Both the position numbers and the translations under genes were made by a program. Below the pieces are notes generated by a model that saw only the letters and a list, made by a program, of their open reading frames with translations, was not told where the DNA came from and did not search any database. 64,000 nt of DNA, taken from positions 1-64,000 of the forward strand of contig NZ_CP108042.1 of assembly GCF_036173065.1 (NCBI RefSeq). Reading direction: 5' to 3'. This DNA comes from Rhodococcus sp. NBC_00297 (GTDB lineage: Bacteria > Actinomycetota > Actinomycetes > Mycobacteriales > Mycobacteriaceae). Shown piece by piece: positions 1 to 10,500 of this stretch (position 1 is its first letter; the number at the start of each line of letters is the position of its first letter).

Positions 1-1
1 C

Positions 2-2071
2 GCCGGCGTCGGGCAGATCAACGACTGGGGGTCGACGTTCACCGACACCGTCGAGCGCGTCGAGCTGAACTCGTCCGGATCGCGGCTGCGGGCCGTCACC
101 CGGGTCGGTGAGTTCACCAACGTCGGTGACCTCATCGGTATGACCAGCGTCTACACCGACGCCGTGACACGCGATCAGGTGCCGGCGAACCTGCCGGTCA
201 AGGACGGCGGCCGCAACACCGACGTCACGTTCATTCCGGCCCTGGAGGTGCAGGACTTCATCGCCGACCTCGGGTACCGCGCCGACAACGCCGACGCCAA
301 GAGGCCCGACATCGACAACTCCCTCAAGGTCGCCAACGACGGCCGCAACGCCACCCTCGACCCGCGGGTGGCGCACCTCGACGCCGCTCCCCCGGCCAAC
401 TCGCGGGCGCACATCGTCGCCGAGCGGATCCTCGCCGTGCACAACGACACCCGCGAGAACACCTACCTCGACTCCGGTGGGGAACCGCACCCGACACCGG
501 GGGCGTTGCAGATCGTGTTCTGCGACCGGTCCACCCCGAAAGCGGACGGTTCCTGGTCGATCTACGACGGCATCCGCGAGGAGCTGATCGCCGGCGGCAT
601 GGACCCCGCGGGCATCGCCTACGTCCACGACTACCCGAAGCCGTCGGAGAAGGCGCCGTTGTTCGAGATGTGCCGCACCGGGCGGGTGTCGGTGGTGTTC
701 GGGTCCACCGAGAAGATGGGCACCGGCACCAACATTCAGGACCGGGCCGTCGCACTGCACCACGTCGACGTGCCGTGGCGACCGGCGGACCTGGAACAGC
801 GTGAGGGCCGAATCATCCGGCAGGGCAACCAGAACGCCCGGGTCAAGGTGTTCAACTACGTCGCGGAGAAGACGTTCGACACCGTCATGTGGCAGACGGT
901 GCACCGCAAGGCGCACTTCATCGAACAGCTCAAGAAGGCCGACCGCACGATGCGCCGGGTGGTCGACCTCGACTCGGACTCCCTCGCGGAGAACTCGGCG
1001 ATGACCAAAGCCCTCGCCACCGGCGATGATCGGTACATCCGGCAGATCGAACTGGACTCGCAGCTCCAGGAGCTCCAGTCCGAAGCCGACTCGCACTTCG
1101 CCGAGCAACGCTCCATCGAACGTGACCGTGACCGGCTGCGCCGGGAGGTCCCGCGGGCACGTGAGCGCATCGCCATGCTGGGGGAAGCGGCCCCGAAGCT
1201 GCGAGCACGGCGCGAGGCCGAACAGTGGCCCGGCATCACAGTGCGCGGCAGGTTCTACGGCCAGCGAAGCGAGGCGGCCGCGGCGATGGTGACGGCGCTG
1301 CAAGCCACGCACGCATCGCTCAAGGGCGAGGGGTTGACGAAGTCGGTCACCGTGGCGGAGATGAGCGGATTTCCCATCGAGGCCCGGCGCCCTGCGCAGG
1401 AGAACTCGCTGTTCCTCTCGTTCTCCGCGCTCGGGTCGTCCATGAAGTCCATCGACGCGGCGGCGCTGTATGCGCGCATCGGTGACAGCGACCGCAGCCA
1501 GCACGCGCTCGGTCTGCTCACCCGCGTGGAGAACATGGCCCACACCGTCGACACCGACCTGGCGAAAGCCCAGCGCGATCTCGACCGTGACGCCCACCGC
1601 CTCGACGACCTGGAGCTGACGGAGCTCTCCGACTTCCCCAAAGCCCGCCAGCTCAAGGACCTGTCGGACGAGGTCTCGCGCATCCGCCGCGAGATCAAGG
1701 AATCCGAGACCAGCCCCGAAGCGATCGCGCGCAACGAAGCCCGCGCAGAACGCGCCGCAGCGAAGGGACGAGAAGAAGGCTGGTCGCTGATGCTCAACCC
1801 CACCCCTGCGCTCGTCGAAGAACTCGGAATGGAGACCGCGGACGACGTCCGCGCCATGATGCGACAAGCCGAACTCGACGCCGAGGTGAGGGCCGGCACG
1901 CAATCGAACGCGCCTGGCACCGACGTCGCAGACCCGGACCACCTGCGCCGCGGACTGTCGGACCCACCGGAATACCGAGGCCCCGACACGGGACCGACCG
2001 AGGGAGGGTGGCGAACACCGCCACCGGACACGACCGAGCCCGGACGCGACACCGGACCAGAATTGGAGTGA
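2..2071 (+). CDS. C-terminal part of a giant plasmid helicase-type protein (5' end outside window)
   Basis: The reading frame is open from base 2, so the gene starts upstream of the window and about 690 residues are visible. In the first half, the stretch FGSTEKMGTGTN followed by QREGRIIRQGNQN matches motifs V and VI of superfamily 2 (SNF2/DEAD-like) helicase C-terminal domains. The rest is charged and helical with many Arg/Glu heptads, probably coiled coil, ending in a Pro/Thr-rich tail. Proteins of this layout are very large helicases, sometimes fused to an N6-adenine methylase domain, carried on actinobacterial conjugative plasmids. Whether an N-terminal methylase exists cannot be seen here. 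The helicase assignment rests on these motifs; the biological role is unknown to me. Confidence 0.8.
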   Translation, partial: AGVGQINDWGSTFTDTVERVELNSSGSRLRAVTRVGEFTNVGDLIGMTSVYTDAVTRDQVPANLPVKDGGRNTDVTFIPALEVQDFIADLGYRADNADAKRPDIDNSLKVANDGRNATLDPRVAHLDAAPPANSRAHIVAERILAVHNDTRENTYLDSGGEPHPTPGALQIVFCDRSTPKADGSWSIYDGIREELIAGGMDPAGIAYVHDYPKPSEKAPLFEMCRTGRVSVVFGSTEKMGTGTNIQDRAVALHHVDVPWRPADLEQREGRIIRQGNQNARVKVFNYVAEKTFDTVMWQTVHRKAHFIEQLKKADRTMRRVVDLDSDSLAENSAMTKALATGDDRYIRQIELDSQLQELQSEADSHFAEQRSIERDRDRLRREVPRARERIAMLGEAAPKLRARREAEQWPGITVRGRFYGQRSEAAAAMVTALQATHASLKGEGLTKSVTVAEMSGFPIEARRPAQENSLFLSFSALGSSMKSIDAAALYARIGDSDRSQHALGLLTRVENMAHTVDTDLAKAQRDLDRDAHRLDDLELTELSDFPKARQLKDLSDEVSRIRREIKESETSPEAIARNEARAERAAAKGREEGWSLMLNPTPALVEELGMETADDVRAMMRQAELDAEVRAGTQSNAPGTDVADPDHLRRGLSDPPEYRGPDTGPTEGGWRTPPPDTTEPGRDTGPELE

Positions 2072-2211
2072 TCAGAGTCAGGCCCCCGGCCCCGGTCAGC
2101 CTGCGGTGAGACTCGCTGCGCCGTCATTGAAGCTGACGGTTCGGCGGGTCTTCCTGCTGCTGGTATCTCAGGTGGGTACGGCACACCGTGCTCGTTGTTC
2201 GCAATTCGGGA

Positions 2212-3744
2212 TCACCCGTCGGTGTTCTTATGGAAAGTCGTTGTCACGTCGGATGATCCGCCCTTGACGTACTCGTACACCGGACTCAAGGTGAGCATCA
2301 ATTTGTTCAGTTGTCGGAGCCCGGAACCGCGCCGGACAAGCCCTATCATGACGAGCTGATCAATGACTTTGACCAGCTTCGTAATGGTCTCCATCGACAT
2401 CTCGGGAAGTTCGAGCTCCGACTGTGACATCTGGTCCGCGCCGTCATGCATCAAGTCGAGTCGTTCTTGCTCGGCTTCTGCGCGCAGCACGCCCGAGGGA
2501 CCGGACTTGCGCATTCCGTCTCGCGAACGCTGCAAGTAGTCGAGCGCGGCCACGAGATACTCTCGTGGCTGCACAGCCAGTGCCCCCGTCAGGAGCGCCT
2601 CCCCGTTCGTAACGTAAGCGGTGGAGGTGTCGCTTTCCTCTTCTGCGGCAGTGAGGGCACGTTCGTAGAGGCGTCGCAGCAACCGAGCAGTGCACAGGTG
2701 TCCGACAGCGCCGAAGGTTCCGAGACGCACCATGTTGACGCTACTCACGTCGATCTCGTAGCTGGGAGCACTCTTCACCACATCGATCAGGAGTTGAGCG
2801 GTTTTTCGTGCCGCTACGTTCTTCCCATACAGATGCACGAGGTTGCGACGGACTTCGTTCGACTCGGCGTCGAAATCGTCCGGATGAGCCAGTTCGTGCG
2901 CGCACAGACGCGAAATGAGCATGTTGAGATAGCGCGCTTCTATCGATTCACCGTCAGCCTTTGCCTTCATCAACGCATCGGTGACGGACTTGAAGGCCCG
3001 CAGCGACCTGTGCGCGTCATTCTTGATGAGCGCGCCCGCACGCTCGGAGTGGAATCTGGCGACCGCTGCTCGCGAGAACAGGTGAAGGCGGTCGGCGAAT
3101 TCCGCTTCCCGGGTCTTGTACTCCGAGACGTAGGAGAGGTATCGAAGTTCCACCTCGTCGTCTCGGGACAGTAGGCGAGCCGCGTGTGCCGCAATGGTCG
3201 CGCACTCGAGCGCAGCTTCGGTGTGGTCCCTCTCGTCCTCCCTGACCAGATTGAGCCCGTACTCGGCGGTCTGCCATGCCGACTCGAGCATCGAACGCTT
3301 GGCCTCGGGAGTGCCTTCTTCGAGCGACGCCTGGATACGGGCTTCGGCTAGGTAGGTGGCCGCCCTGATGCGGTGCAGAACGTTCGGGGATCGCTCGGTC
3401 TGGTTGAACAAGTTCGTGGCTTCGCCGAGTGACTTCCTCGGTCTGCGCAGGCCAGCTTCGAGCAGTGCCTCCGGCTCGCGGGACACGCGTCTGTAGTGCA
3501 CTGCCGCACCCTGCTTGATGAGTTCAGGGATCTCATTGTCCGCACTACCGGCGAGACGGTGTCGGCGCACGAGCGCCGCACAGACGTCATAGGGGTCCTT
3601 GAAGTAGCCGTTAGCGGTGGTCCTGGACACCGGTTTCGCTAGATGGGCGACCGTTAGGTCGGCCAGGTTCAGGTTCCCTGCGGTGATGCGCTTGTTCAAC
3701 TCCGCTTCAGCGTTGTCGAGAATTTCGTCGCGCTTCGCGCTCAT
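2212..3744 (-). CDS. Long HTH protein of unknown function (TetR-like N-terminus, helical C-terminus)
   Basis: I place the start at the ATG at 3744, giving 510 aa, because GAGAGG lies 8 bases upstream; an upstream in-frame ATG at 3807 would add 21 residues. The first 60 residues resemble a TetR-type DNA-binding domain, with a pattern like SRTTANGYFKDPYDVCAAL. The remaining roughly 440 residues are Ala/Leu/Arg-rich and helical, without an obvious catalytic motif, and might form a TPR-like scaffold. It is divergent from the secreted protein at 3975. Normal TetR regulators are about 200 aa, so this is not a standard family member. A plasmid regulator is a guess. Confidence 0.65.
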   Translation of the reverse strand: MSAKRDEILDNAEAELNKRITAGNLNLADLTVAHLAKPVSRTTANGYFKDPYDVCAALVRRHRLAGSADNEIPELIKQGAAVHYRRVSREPEALLEAGLRRPRKSLGEATNLFNQTERSPNVLHRIRAATYLAEARIQASLEEGTPEAKRSMLESAWQTAEYGLNLVREDERDHTEAALECATIAAHAARLLSRDDEVELRYLSYVSEYKTREAEFADRLHLFSRAAVARFHSERAGALIKNDAHRSLRAFKSVTDALMKAKADGESIEARYLNMLISRLCAHELAHPDDFDAESNEVRRNLVHLYGKNVAARKTAQLLIDVVKSAPSYEIDVSSVNMVRLGTFGAVGHLCTARLLRRLYERALTAAEEESDTSTAYVTNGEALLTGALAVQPREYLVAALDYLQRSRDGMRKSGPSGVLRAEAEQERLDLMHDGADQMSQSELELPEMSMETITKLVKVIDQLVMIGLVRRGSGLRQLNKLMLTLSPVYEYVKGGSSDVTTTFHKNTDG

Positions 3745-3974
3745 GTGGACAGCCTCTCGTGAGTGAGTGTCGAGACTCGTACATACGTCCAGCCGTCGTG
3801 CTCTCATGCGTAAAGAAAATTCTGGACGTGCTCACCGTGGTTGCTTACCTCCCACAGACGAGTGCGTACTGATCAGTTTGACGGGGTTCGCTTTCCCTGG
3901 TGCTATCTGCGTCCAGCGGGTGCATCGTGATCTCAACAGCTCAGCCGGAGCTGCGAGAGAGAGGAACCATTCCG

Positions 3975-4487
3975 ATGGATACGAACCCCGAGTCGACACA
4001 ATCGGCTCTCGTCTTGACCGCCTCCCCCGCCTCCACGAACACGCCGACTGCTGTCCGGCGAATCCTGACGATGGGGCTCATCGTCATGGCCGCACTCGGA
4101 TTGCTGCTGGCTGCCGCCGGCAGCGCTTCCGCCGCGCCGTCGAGCTCCGATGCTGGATACATCCGGCTCGAGCTAGACAGCACGCGTCAGCCGGTCGTCG
4201 TGGGGAAGATTCCGAAGAGTGTGTTCGCGGCTATGAACGCCACCTACGACGGAACCCGAGGATCTGCCATCGCGGGTTGCTCGGCCTTCGTCGGATCGAA
4301 GTTGCCGCTCGCCAAGATCAAGCTGCCAAGCTCCGTCGGCGGCCTGGCGGGTTACTGGTTCTTCGATCCGCTCTGCGCTCGCGTTGTGGACAAGGTGTGG
4401 CAGTACAACCGCAACCGTGAAGCTCCCCTCTGCTTCCGCGTCCCGCTGACGAACTACGGGGGGACGAAAGTCGGGTACTGCAGCTGA
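3975..4487 (+). CDS. Small secreted or membrane-anchored protein, unknown function
   Basis: The start at 3975 (170 aa) is chosen because GAGAGGAAC precedes it; an upstream in-frame ATG at 3900 lacks such a site. Residues of about 30-60 form one hydrophobic segment preceded by Arg-Arg and followed by ASA-AP, a plausible signal peptidase I site, so export is likely. The mature part is about 110 aa with a few Cys residues that could form disulfides and no recognised domain. It stands alone, divergent from the HTH gene and ending at a strong hairpin. Role unknown. Confidence 0.65.
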   Translation: MDTNPESTQSALVLTASPASTNTPTAVRRILTMGLIVMAALGLLLAAAGSASAAPSSSDAGYIRLELDSTRQPVVVGKIPKSVFAAMNATYDGTRGSAIAGCSAFVGSKLPLAKIKLPSSVGGLAGYWFFDPLCARVVDKVWQYNRNREAPLCFRVPLTNYGGTKVGYCS

Positions 4488-4500
4488 CGTTCCGCCCAAC

Positions 4501-4541
4501 AGCACGAAGGCCCCGCGGCGATGCCGCGGGGCCTTCGTGCT
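4501..4541. terminator. Perfect 19-bp stem terminator between convergent genes
   Basis: Bases 4501-4519 and 4523-4541 are exact reverse complements separated by a 3-base loop (GAT). There is no strong T-run, as is common for actinobacterial terminators. It sits between the secreted-protein gene and the convergent relaxase gene, so it probably works in both directions. Confidence 0.85.
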
Positions 4542-4591
4542 GCCTCACCCTCGTACGCCAGTGGCTCTCGCACCGCTGTCGGTCCGAACCT

Positions 4592-7500
4592 CTAACTCCC
4601 GAGGTCATGGTCAAGTTGGATGTCATTCCGGTGCTGATCGTGCTCTGGCCGTTCGCGGCGTGCGTCAGCGTGGCTTCGTCCGTGGCCGGGAGCGGGTGCG
4701 GCGGCGAGGGCACGCGCATTGTTGCGCTGCGTTCCCGGATCGACCGGCTCCGTGGCGGTCCTGTTCTCGATGTCGGTGACGCCGTCGATCGCTGACGTTT
4801 CAGCTCCGCGAGTCGTGGCGTTGACGGCGCGGAGGCGCTGTTCGGCATCATGACGCTCCGTTGCGAGCGTCATGGCGCGGAGACGGCGGCGCTGTTCGGC
4901 GATGGCGGTGTCGAAGACCGCGGCGGCCGTGAGGTCCGCGGTACGGCGCTGCGGGTCGGTGGCGCGGGCGGTGATCGCCGACCACTCGTTGGTCTCGGCC
5001 CGCACCCGGCCGGCCGCGTCCGCTGCGGCGCGCTTCGTGTCGCGGACCTGGCGGGCGAGGCGGTCGACCCGTGTCCGTGCGTCCTCGACGGCGGGTTCGA
5101 GTGTCTTGCGGTCACGTCGCTTGGCCCCGGCCAACTGGTCGGACAGCGTGGCGTGTTCGGTGCGCGCTGCATCATGGTCTGCGGTGATGCGGCGCAGCTC
5201 GGCGTCGAGTTCGCGGGCTGCGGTGATGGCCGCGGCCTGCTCGGCGAGGTGGGCGTAGAGCTTCTCGGTGTCGTCGACGACGGTGGGCTCGGTGCGTCCG
5301 CGACCGGCGCGGTCGACGAACGCAGCCAGGTCTGCGTCCGGCACGAGGCGGATCGGGTCCTGCTGCATCCGCGCCAGCAGCTCGGCGTCGGCCGCCGACA
5401 GTGCAACCTCCGGCTCGACCTGTGACGCGTCCTCGACGGCGGGCGCTGCCGACTGCACGGTCTCGGGGACCGTGACGTTTTCTCCTGCCACGTTCAGTGG
5501 AGGTTCAGCGCCCACGACGGGCACCTGAGTGGGTGCCTCCATCGCTTCACGACGGGCGGCGGCCTCAGCGCGCCACAGCGCCGACTCGATGCGGCCGGCC
5601 TCGGCCTCAAGGTCGGCGAGCACACCGAGGTCGATGTCCTCCGCGGCGCCGCGGGCGGCGATGACGTCGATGTTGGTCACCGCTCCCCCGTCAGCAGCGG
5701 TGACGCGCTCGTACTCGGCGGCGGCGACCTCGGCGCGGGCCCGCGCGACGGCTGCGGCGTCGTCGGCGTGTCCGGCTCGCCACACCTCCCAGTCCAACGT
5801 GCGCTGCGCGAGCAGTCGGGCGTCCTCGTCGTCACCGGCGGCCGCGACGGCTGCGGCGACGTCGCCGCGGACGACGGTGTCGATGTGGTGCCAGAGCGCT
5901 TCGGCCTCGAATGCGGCGTCCGTCCAGTCCTGGCGGGCGTCGAGCATCGCCACCCGCGCCGGCTTCTGCCGGTCGGCGCGCTCCTGCATCGCGATCACCA
6001 GTGATGCACTGTGCGCCATCGCGGGGCTGGTGCCGTCGGCGATCGCCGCACGCAGCGCCCGGTGCTGGGCAGTGGCCTCGTCGAGGTCGGCTCGCAGCAG
6101 CCTGATGCGTTCGTCGCGGGTGACCGTCGGGTACGGCAGGGCGACCCTGGCGTCGTCGAGCATCGCGTCGAACGGGTCCACTGCGGCGTCGTCGTGCTCG
6201 ACGTCGATGTGTGTGTCGAGCGGGGTGGCGTCCGGCTCGGCGACGGGTTCGGTGTCGTACCCGTCGTACTCCGGGGGCGGCGTGTCGTCGTACTCGCTCG
6301 GTGCGTCCAGGGCGTCGAGGGACGCGAGGTAGTCGGCGTCCGACTCGACGGGGATCGACGGGGACGCGTCGTCGACCGGCCCTGCGGCGTTGACTCGTGC
6401 GGGGAGCGTGCCGGGGTCGGCGAACTCGGGCGGCAGGACGTCGCTCGCGGTGTCGCCGATCGCCTCGTCGACGGGTGCGAGGGCTTCCTCGTCCTCGGCG
6501 GAGAGCGGTTCGACGTCGGGGCCGATGTAGGTGCGGGCGAGGTGGTTCTCGCGCACCAGCATCTCGGCGCGCCAGGTGAGCGCCTGGGCAAGCTCGTGTG
6601 CGGGGATGGTCAGTCCGTGATCGACCGGGTCGATGCCGCCGTGCAGGAACTCGTAGGCGGTGCCGAGCAGTTGGCCGGGCGTCCACATGCTCGGGTCGGC
6701 GGCGTCGACGGTTGCCACCAGCGCAGGCCAGGACGGGTCGGACATGACGCGCACCGCAGCGTTCATGCCGACCAGTTCGGTCAGCACCGGTGCCCACGAC
6801 GGGTCGAGGTCGGAGCCGGTGCCGTCCGCCTCGAGCGCGGCCACCGACAGCTCGCTCGACAGACGCCACCACAGGGCGGCGGCGGGAAGCTCGTCCGGAA
6901 GCGGTGCCTGGCCGAGCGAGGACCGCACCAGGGCGTGCACGTCGATACCCGCACGGGCAGCAGCGGACAGGCGGTCGGCGAGGACCGGGAAGTACGGGTC
7001 GCGGGCGATGTGACGGTCGAGCTCGTCGACGAACGGTCGCCACCGACCGACGGCGTCGTTGCCGGACCCGATGACCTTCGTGGCTCGTCGATCGAGCGTT
7101 TGCTGGGCCTCGAGGGACGCGGCGGCGTACTGCGCGGGTCCGGTGGGTCGGCGGTCGGCGGGGTCGACGTCGTGGGCGGCGCGAAACACCGCGAGGTCGG
7201 TCAGCAGCGCAGTGTCGGTCTCGGCGCCGAGGAACGCGCGCGCCCACACCGGGGCGGTAGTCGGTGTCCACGTGCGGACGTCGGCGGCGAGGGCGGCGCG
7301 GTGCGCGGTGACCGACTTCTCGCGGGCGTCGAGGTATGTGCCCCACTCGGGCTTGTCGCGGAGCACCTCCGGCACCGACGGCAGCCACGGCAACGGCCCG
7401 ACGCCGGCGGAGTGCTGCCCCTTGGGGTCGAGTCGGAAGTCGAGGACCGCCGCCTTGTCGAGTGCGGAACCGAGTTCCTTGGACCGCACTGCGGTGCGCA

Positions 7501-10500
7501 GCGCCTGCACCGGGTCGCGGCCGCTCGCCCCGATGACGGCCAGGTGTCCGCGCAGCGTCGGCCATGCGGCCTCGTCGGTCAGGCCGGGCACTTCCTCCTC
7601 GGCGGCGACGTCGACCGCGGCCATCACCTCGGCGCCGAGGTGCGCCTCTGCGCCGGCGGCGACGGAGTGGTCGTAGGCGCGTGCGGCGGGTGAGAGGTTC
7701 AGGTGCGGGTCGTTCGCGGCCGCCAACGTCGAGTGCGCCGATACCTGCGCACCATCGCGGCGCAGGATCGTGCGGAGGTCGTCGACGGCGGTCGGTGGGA
7801 GCAGCCCGCGTTCGGTCATCGCGGTGTGCAGATCACCCTCGGACGCTGTCGCGAGGTATAGGTGGTTCTCCTGCCGGCCGCGGGTGAGCGCGACGTACGC
7901 GAGCTGGCGCGTCTCGTCTCCGGTGGCGATGACGTGGCAGGTGTCGGCGGTCGAGCCCTGCGCGGAGTGCACCGTTCCGGCGTAGCCGAGTTCGGTCGCG
8001 CTCTGCACGTAGTCGGCGTCGAGGGTGACGGTGCGACCGAGTTCGAGGTGCCGCACCAGCAGCGCGCCGTCGACGAGGATGTCCTCGACGATCCACCGGT
8101 CGCCGTTGCGGACCCAGTCGGTCTGCGAGAGCGGGTTGCGTCGGTCGTTGGATCGGGTGCGGACGGTGTCGCCGATGCTGGCGAACAGCCCGTCGGCGAG
8201 GGGCGCTTCCCGGCCGACGGGGCTGTCGGAGGCGTCCAGTCGGTCGGTACGGGCGCGGGTGTTCAGCTCGGCGACGAGTTCGCGGGTCGGGGCCAGCATG
8301 ATCGCGTCCCTGCCGGCGTCGCGGTCGGAGGTCCACGCCGTGTAGGCGTCGTCGGTGGCGGCGCGGATGGAGCCGACGTGGACGCGGCCGTGGTCGATGT
8401 AGAAACCGAGCGCGGCGTCGTCGCCCTCGCGCAGTGCGAGCGATGCGGCACCTTCGGCGCTGTCGCGGAACCGCACCACCTGCGACAGCGACAGTGCGCC
8501 GACGCGGTCGTGAATGTCGCGCAGCACACCGCCGGATGCGACGGACGCGAGCTGCTGGTCGTCGCCGATCAACCGGACCGTCGCGCCGCGTTCGGCGAGC
8601 GCGGACACCGCCTCGTCCAGGTCGAGCGTGCCGGTCATGCCGGCCTCGTCGACGATGACCAGAGTGTTCTCCCCGATCGCGGAGTACCACGCGGGCACCG
8701 TCACCGGTCGGCCGTCGCGGAGGCGTCGTGTGATGTCGACGAACTTCGCCAACGTGTCCGTCGTCGTCAAGATGTCTTGACGCAGCACGGCGGCGGCCGC
8801 GGCGGTCGGCGCGAACCCGACGACACGGCCACCGGCGTTCTGCCACGACCGCGTCAACGCGTTCATCGCCGTGGTCTTGCCCGTGCCCGCGGGGGCAAGC
8901 GCGAGCTGCAACTTCGCACCCGAGGTGGCCATCGCCCGCACCAGCGAACGTTGCCCGGCGTTGAGGTCACGGCCGTTGGCCGCGCTTTCGAGCAACGCCA
9001 TCTCCACGTGCTCGTCGGCTACGGCGACACCGTCGTCGCGCTGCGCGAGGGCGACGATGCGCGCTTCGGCGTCGAGCACGGCCGCGGTGGTCATCAACTG
9101 CGACTCGTGCCGGGTGTGGACGTCGAGTCCGTCGCGTCGGCGCATCGCCTGCGGTGCGATCTCGGCGGCCGGGTCCACATCGGCGGCACCGGAGAGGTCG
9201 ATCGAGGTTCCTTCCGCGCACGCGGCGTCGGTGATCGCTTCGACGAGTGCGTCGATGCGTTCGGTCGGCGGGTTGTAGGTGCGCACCTGCCGCACCGCTT
9301 CGGCGCGGATGTTGTGCCGCAGGAAGCGTGAACGGGCACGCGAGACCGTGGCCACGACGTCGTCCGCGACCGTGCCGACCCACGGCGCATCGAAGTCCGT
9401 CAACGGTGCGCCCGCGGCGCGTCCGGTGATGGAGGAGACCAGCTCGGACAGCGCCTCCTCGGAGCCGAGGATCTGCACCGCTTCGCTGCGCCACCCGCCG
9501 CGCTGCTCGGCGTGGCTGACCGGTTCGTGCTTCGCCGCGCGCGTCTCCAGCGTTGCCTGCTGCGCGAGGGAGATCGCTTCGATGGCGGACGGTTCGCGTC
9601 CGTGGTCGGCCTGGAAAGTGCGGGCCAGCTCGGCGGTGCGCGTCTTGATCGCCGCGCTGCGTGAGGACCATCGCTCGGCCAGTCGGTCGTCCATTCCGTC
9701 GATCTCGCGCACGGGGCGCTTCGACCGATCCGCCGACGGTCGCTCGGTGAACCGCACACCGATGCGCTCGCGCAGTTGCGCTTCCAGGACGGTGTTGTAG
9801 ACCTCGGAGGCGGGAACGTTGTTGCGGTAGAGCGCGGCCCCGTCGAGCGCCAACCACTTCGTCGTCCCGTCGGGCAACGTCGTGGCGACCTTGTTGCTGA
9901 TCGCGACGTGCGTGTGCAGGTTCGGATCCCCGGCGCGCGAGTCGCGGTGGGTGAACTGCGCGGCGATCAGGCCGTTGCCATCGACCTGCGCGACTCCCCC
10001 GGTGCCGACGCGGGTGAAGCACGCGTGCTTCTCCAGGTACTGCACGGCGGCGGCGATCGCGTTCTCGTGCGCCGCTTCGATCTGCTGCGAGACCTCCCGC
10101 GGTGCGACCGCCCAGAGTGCGGACACACTCTTCACCGGAGTGAAGGTCAGGTCGAAGCCGGCGACAGCCGTGGTCTTCTGGCGGCCGATCTTCGCCACCC
10201 ACCCCGACAGTTCCCGCTCGTCGGCCGGCGGTCGCCCGAACTCCTTGGTGAACATCCTCGTGCCGACGTCGGTGCGCAGACGCGCACGCTCGGCCGTCTC
10301 GATCGGCGCGTTCCACTTCTCGCCGCGCGTGAGGTTGTGCTCGACGAACGCCTCCGCGCACGCCACCCGGTACGCCGTGGCACCGGAGTCGATCTTGAAC
10401 GCTCGACCCAGCCGGGCGGCGCGCGCCGCGTCGGCCTGCGAGGCGCCCCGGGCGATGGCGATCTCGAACATCACGTCGGCGTTCGGGTGCAGGCCTTCGC

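Noticed and set aside
5832..7693. Very long ORFs inside the relaxase gene (577 aa on the - strand, 560 aa on the + strand)
   Set aside because: They are frame shadows caused by high GC at third positions; composition is Arg/Pro/Gly-rich without domains, and the relaxase frame has strong motifs.
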